Assembly: GCF_026210795.1 (NCBI RefSeq)
Contig: NC_089438.1
Span: 4,857,501 to 4,921,500 of the forward strand
Reading direction: 5' to 3'
DNA length: 64,000 nucleotides
From: Rhizophagus irregularis
Lineage: Eukaryota; Glomeromycota; Glomeromycetes; Glomerales; Glomeraceae
Shown here: positions 59,302 through 64,000 of the stretch, piece by piece
How the letters are laid out: each line of letters begins with the position of its first letter
Position numbering within the stretch: the stretch's first letter is position 1
The notes under the pieces: generated by a model
The model's database searches: none
Told to the model about the DNA's origin: nothing
Seen by the model: only the letters and a program-made list of their open reading frames with translations
Position numbers and translations under genes: made by a program

Positions 59302-61832
59302 ATGATGAATTCGGAAAGGTTTTTACAAGCATATATATTATCCTCAAACTTTCTCAAAACTTCTTTCTCTAAAAATTTTTTTATCGCTTTACACCCAAAT
59401 GATGGTGTCACTAAATTGTTTACTCCTACTGTAGGAAAGACTTCTTTTGGTGATACTTTTACGGTTAACGTTGCTGATGTTAACGAGATTAATGGTGTTG
59501 ATGTCAAAATTGATGATTTAAAGATTTTCAGACCTCAAGCTTATTTGGAATAGGAAAAAAGAAACGTTAGGAATCTATGATCCTAACATTATGAGTCTTT
59601 GGAAGGTTGGCATCGCTGAAGTGAAGAGGACAGGCTTAAAGAATTTGATAAAGATAATATTGCTGGTACTGTTACATAATACCTGACGACTCTTAATTAC
59701 TGATATAACCGTAACAGTACCGAGTTGAGACCTAACCACATGTTCAGGAAGAGGAACATTCACGTCATCGTACAAGTACCCGCTATTGGTAAGTGTCTCT
59801 CAATGTTTTACCTCTCGAACAAGAAATTCGTAGAATATTTATTGTCATTCAATTTTTTTTCTGTCTACACTGTATCATATTTGTTAATACTTGTGATCTC
59901 TTTCTGTTTCTTATCATAAGCTACTACCCAAAAAAACATTACATAGAACCAATCACCGGGGAAAACGTCAACCATATTCGCCATTGCTGCAGAACATTGG
60001 GGAATACATGTGGACTGTGGACTGTTCCCATGTTATTTCAGATTATAATAATCAATTGTCTCGTGAACTCAGTGCAATTAGAGCGGCAAATCCACCTTCA
60101 GATAATATCGCACTCCAGGAGTCGGCACTTCGCAAGCTCGACATAGCATTCGTTTCACGTGCATTAATACTAATCAAAATGATATAGAGAAAAGAATAAG
60201 GAATGGCTATTAGCACAACTTCATGGTTTGGATTTAGATAGTTTAAACCTTATTCGCGAAAACCTGTCAAAACTAAGCGCAGAAGAATTTTCGCCACTTA
60301 TACGTTTCATCAATAAATGTCTTAATATTAGACATATTAGACGGATCCTCTTTATCCAAGATGAGGCGCAATGTCTTTGTCGACTTGAATTCGGAAAATA
60401 CACTGGAAGTAGGGAAAACAAACCATGGCATCTTTTGCAGGCCTATACTTATCACATGATCAGATTCAATTTTGAAGTTACACACATTATTTCTGGCACT
60501 ACTATGCATATGTCAGGCGGACTATCCCTAGTCACAAGTGTTGGAATATTTTGATTCATCTCGAAATGACGAAATGTGAATCTTGTGTTGAAACTCCCTT
60601 ATCTCTCCCTGAACACTATAATCAATATGGATGGAGATTAGTTCTGAAACTCTTTCTTATTTAGGAAATATTCTCAAGGGACGACCCTGCAACTGTGCGT
60701 CATTTATAAAAATGCTACCCGACCGATCAGAACCGCTAAAAGATGATGAAATTGTTAAACTAGTAAGGAATGGTTCGATGAAATAACTGATACAATGGTA
60801 TTTTATTTGCGCAATACCGCCAGTACTTTGGCAATCGGAGGAGTCAACCCAATGGATGCGATTGTTGATGTTCTTTGTTGCCGAATTATAAATATTCAGA
60901 ATCGGCTGGTGCTGAACTACGTAGAATCTTACAATATTATAGCTATTGGAAAATATATGTGTTTAGATTACAAATTAACTTTGACAGATACGGGATCCGT
61001 ACAACCCGAAAGATACTTATGTTGAACACATTTTAAAACGTCTTGGGAGCTCTCAGTCATTTGGTAGCGAACTTGATGGTGCTTTTGCATCAGCAATTAT
61101 TGAGAAGCACGGTTGTAACGAACTCAAAAAGTGGACCGATAAACATTTCGAGTTTCCAGAATGGATCACGCCCGGAATGCAGTTTGTCACGGAGACAAAT
61201 CTATCAAAAGCTGTTTCACTGTATGATTACGTTAATGACATATACAAATCAACCAAGTACCATAATCATGCTATCCAACCGCCGCAACATGCAGGTTCTG
61301 ATCTTGTACTCTCTCTTGTAGATAAATCAAATGAACCAAATGAACCTAAAAATGTGGCTATCTACGAAAAAGTAGTTCCAGCAAGCAAGGTAAAATGCAA
61401 GCTTTAAAGGCGTGTCTAGAGCACCAGTACATGGAAAAAGGAAGAGAAAAAAAAGAAGAAAAAGGAAAAGGAAAAGAAAAAAAAGAAAGAAGAGGCCCAA
61501 TTATAAAAAAGAATCTGGACCCCATAGTAAGAAAATGAATGAGGAAGAAGAGTGCCCAGATATGAGTACCTGGTCTCATCACTTTGGCGTGCATGTGTTT
61601 CTTTGATTTGAATCTGGTACTTCCTTATGATGAAGGATCTTTACTCATAATGCTGAAGCTAGATCATGATCAATACGATGGAGAGGTCGAAATTGGCCTT
61701 ACTAAAAAATTTCAGAAACTTCAGGAACAACCTGTATATTATATGTGTAAAAGAAAAAAAATATTACGTACGCCGATTTTACTGTATAATATCCGAAACT
61801 ATGCTACAATGAAAGAAATTATCTATAAGTAA
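59302..61832 (+). pseudogene. Crinkler-like protein with NTPase-like C-terminus, decayed
   Basis: Plus-strand pieces in family order: a head section (59302-59553) ending in a short strand-rich stretch (DDLKIF); IHVIVQVP at 59758-59781, matching the CRN HVLVxxP hallmark; a section with YYPKKHYIEPI near 59920-59955; an NTPase-like part with FIQDEAQ (DEAQ at 60360-60371, Walker-B-like); and later fragments to 61400, then a Lys/Arg-rich run and a last frame 61584-61832. I see no Walker A loop. At least five frame breaks occur. CRN proteins are modular intracellular effector-like proteins; this copy is not functional as read. Confidence 0.6.
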
Positions 61833-62603
61833 TACGCATTTATTAAAAGAACCGCGCACTTTATTTTTTTTTATTTGTCAAATAAATACAAAATCGGACA
61901 CTGCTCATGATACATGATTAATTTTTATCCTAAACCCTATCCATTCCTAAAAATCTAGCCTGATTTTTCTGCAGGATTGCTCGATGATCTCTCCCTTTTA
62001 TTCCTCTCTCCTTGACTACGTCAAGAGCTGCCTCATCCAATAATCATGCAATATGTCCGAGAACTCTTTCAACATTACCTCCCATGTTCTCACCATCACA
62101 TACAACAAATATTGGTTCACAGTGAAAATCGTAATATTGTAAAAAAATTTTGCCATTGTGAGTTATTAAAAATAGACAAGTGCTCATGATTCTTACAAAT
62201 AAAAAGCAAAATAAACTGTTTCATTCAAAGGTAAGAAAGTATAGAACCGTCTTGTCCATTTTTTCCCTTATATGTATTTTTGCAAATTATTAAAATACCA
62301 TATAGTTTGATATATTGACATTATACTATAGAGTATCATTTTTCTTAAAACAATACTAGTCTCAACCATGTCGTTCTTGAAATTTCATCATTGGTACCAT
62401 TTGAACAATATAGAAATAAAAATCTCAAAATAAAAATATAAAAAACGTGATTAAAAGTAAAATTGAATAAATTATTATTTACATAGTAATAAAAATAAAA
62501 AATATTTAAAATATAGTACATTCTTCAATTTTTAATTCGATACAATATAAGAAAATCAATTTCTTGGTTTTGATTTCAACTAAAAGTTCGATAAATAAGA
62601 AAA
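61833..62603. other. Intergenic DNA downstream of P450 copy 4
   Basis: No gene. 62551-62595 is a second, diverged copy of the last 45 bp of the neighbouring P450 coding region (compare 62599-62644), including its stop region. Confidence 0.55.
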
Positions 62604-64000
62604 TCAATTTCTTAGTTTGATTTCGACTAATAATTCGACACAAGTAACTGCAATATTGTCACTTATAACTTTAATAGGAGAATCCATATCTATTAAATCA
62701 ATTTCGTATCTCCTAAATAATAAAGCTATCAAACAAACTAATTCGACTATTGCCAACTTTCTTCCTGGACATGATCTTAATCCTCCACCAAATGCGATAT
62801 AAGAATTCTTCTTTGGCTTAAAATTTTCATTCATCCATCTATCAGGGTTAAATTTATTAGGTTTTTCCCAATAACCTTCATAATTATGAATAGCTTTAAC
62901 ATTAATTAGAACCGTTGTACCAGCTAACCATTGACGTCCTGCTATTTCATCGGACTTATCAATACATCTTGTAAAGGAGTGTACTACTGGAAAAATGCGA
63001 GCTGCTTCATTTACAATCGCTTCACAGTAATTTAAATTATAAAAATCATCTTTAGTGATTGGTCGAATTTTATCACCTTGAAATATACTATCAATTTCTT
63101 CCAACATTTTCTTTTTAACATCTGGATTATGAGCAATATAATAGATAATGAACGAAAGCAAATTTGCAGACTAAAAGTAAAATAGGGAATAGTTAATGTA
63201 ATTTCAAGTTAAAGTTTCACATCACATTTATGTTAATTTTCGATGATTTAACCCAAAAACATTAAAGAATTTTACTTACTTTATGAGTTCCAGTAATAAT
63301 TCCATCAAGTAAATTAGCGCGAATTTCACTATCAGTCATAGATCTCATGGATTCACCAGTTTCGAAATAATCACCATCACGAGGTGTATTTTTGATAATC
63401 ATCGATGTCAACATATCATACGGTAAGGGTTCATCCAATGGTGTATTATCAATTTCTTGTCTACGTCTCTTAATAATTACACTCAGTCTTTGGTTAATAA
63501 ATCCCATGTTATGAAGCATATCATTTGTTTTATTTTTAAAAAATGGAATATATTTTCGTAAGAAAGAAGGAACGGAGAATAATTTATAATATTCCGCAAG
63601 ATGTTTACGAATTGCTTGAACTAATTTCGCAGAATCATTAAATATTGCTAATTGATAATCAGATTTTTCATCACTATCACCACTAAGTGTATCAAAATAA
63701 GCTGCCATTGAATAAGATATTTCGCCTATTAACAAGCTAATAATCATATCATTTGTGTAATGATCGAACCATTTGGAAAAATCCAATTGAACTTTATTTT
63801 CTTTAATAATTTCTTCTTTAAGAAATAATTTATTCCAATAATTCTCTAATTCATTGAAAAGTTTGTTTGTCCAATTAATAGTTTCATCAGAAAATTTCGG
63901 TGACAGAATAGCTTGTGATATAAAATGACGGCTATGTACCCACGATTTATAATTATTATTAAACAATATTCCTTTGTTAATAATTCCTAATTCTTCTGAT
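62604..64000 (-). CDS. Divergent cytochrome P450, 5' end beyond the window
   Basis: Exon 63280 to beyond 64000 and exon 63170-62604; intron 109 bp, phase 0 (GTAAGT...TAG), at exactly the same place as in the other copies. The frame is open to the window edge (...GIINKGILFNN), so the apparent start near 63966 is internal. The K-helix EAAR, FNPDRW and haem loop FGGGLRSCPG are intact. The I-helix reads TGTHKS instead of AGTDTT/AGTDST: both members of the acid-alcohol pair are replaced (Asp to His, Thr to Lys). Known P450s lacking this pair often do isomerase, dehydratase or peroxide-driven chemistry; whether this one does is inference. Clearly more diverged than the three tandem copies. Confidence 0.92.

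Overview
The window looks like a piece of an arbuscular mycorrhizal fungal genome, most likely Rhizophagus or a close relative. The DNA is very AT-rich and intron-bearing. It carries gene families known to be expanded in that lineage: tandem microsomal P450s, a tyrosine-kinase-like protein kinase with a CxxC zinc-ribbon-like head, Crinkler (CRN)-like relics, a small secreted cysteine-rich protein and an RNAi-type RNA-dependent RNA polymerase. The organism call is inferred from recognised family style, not from a search.

Layout. 1-19.4 kb holds three closely related two-exon P450 genes on the minus strand (539-2251, 12417-14128, 16926-18637) in a repeated gene-plus-flank unit. The first and second copies are separated by about 8.4 kb of extra DNA. 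That extra DNA contains a short OB-fold-like gene (4624-5213), a 1.36 kb terminal-inverted-repeat element (5347-6709) and a fully resolvable nest of transposons (7050-10864): two copies of a 385-bp foldback element, one inside the other, one carrying a MULE with a broken transposase and the other carrying a further MITE. 22.7-25.1 kb is an eight-exon protein kinase gene with a tail of micro-exons. 26.6-32.2 kb is unusual: purine-rich and pyrimidine-rich arms, then two arrays of 20-40-nt exon-like units with splice-site-like borders, then a serine-rich 3' coding exon. 33.2 kb is a secreted 14-cysteine protein behind a duplicated promoter region. 34-52 kb is largely a gene graveyard: an RTC4-like domain relic, a CRN/kinase-like relic, an unidentified relic, P450 fragments and a P450 pseudogene (49.5-51.3 kb). 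53.5-57.6 kb is an intact three-exon RdRP of 1329 residues. 59.3-61.8 kb is a frameshifted CRN-like relic on the plus strand. The window ends inside a fourth, divergent P450 (62604 onward), also on the minus strand.

How the genes fit together. There is no operon or pathway logic. The P450s form a dispersed same-strand family whose flanks and decayed members appear across the whole window. Intact single genes (kinase, secreted protein, RdRP) sit as islands in repeat-rich DNA. The RdRP is a core RNA-silencing enzyme that acts against repeats of the sort that surround it. Splice sites were read by eye from GT/AG borders, frame continuity and comparison between paralogues in the window; no transcript data were available.
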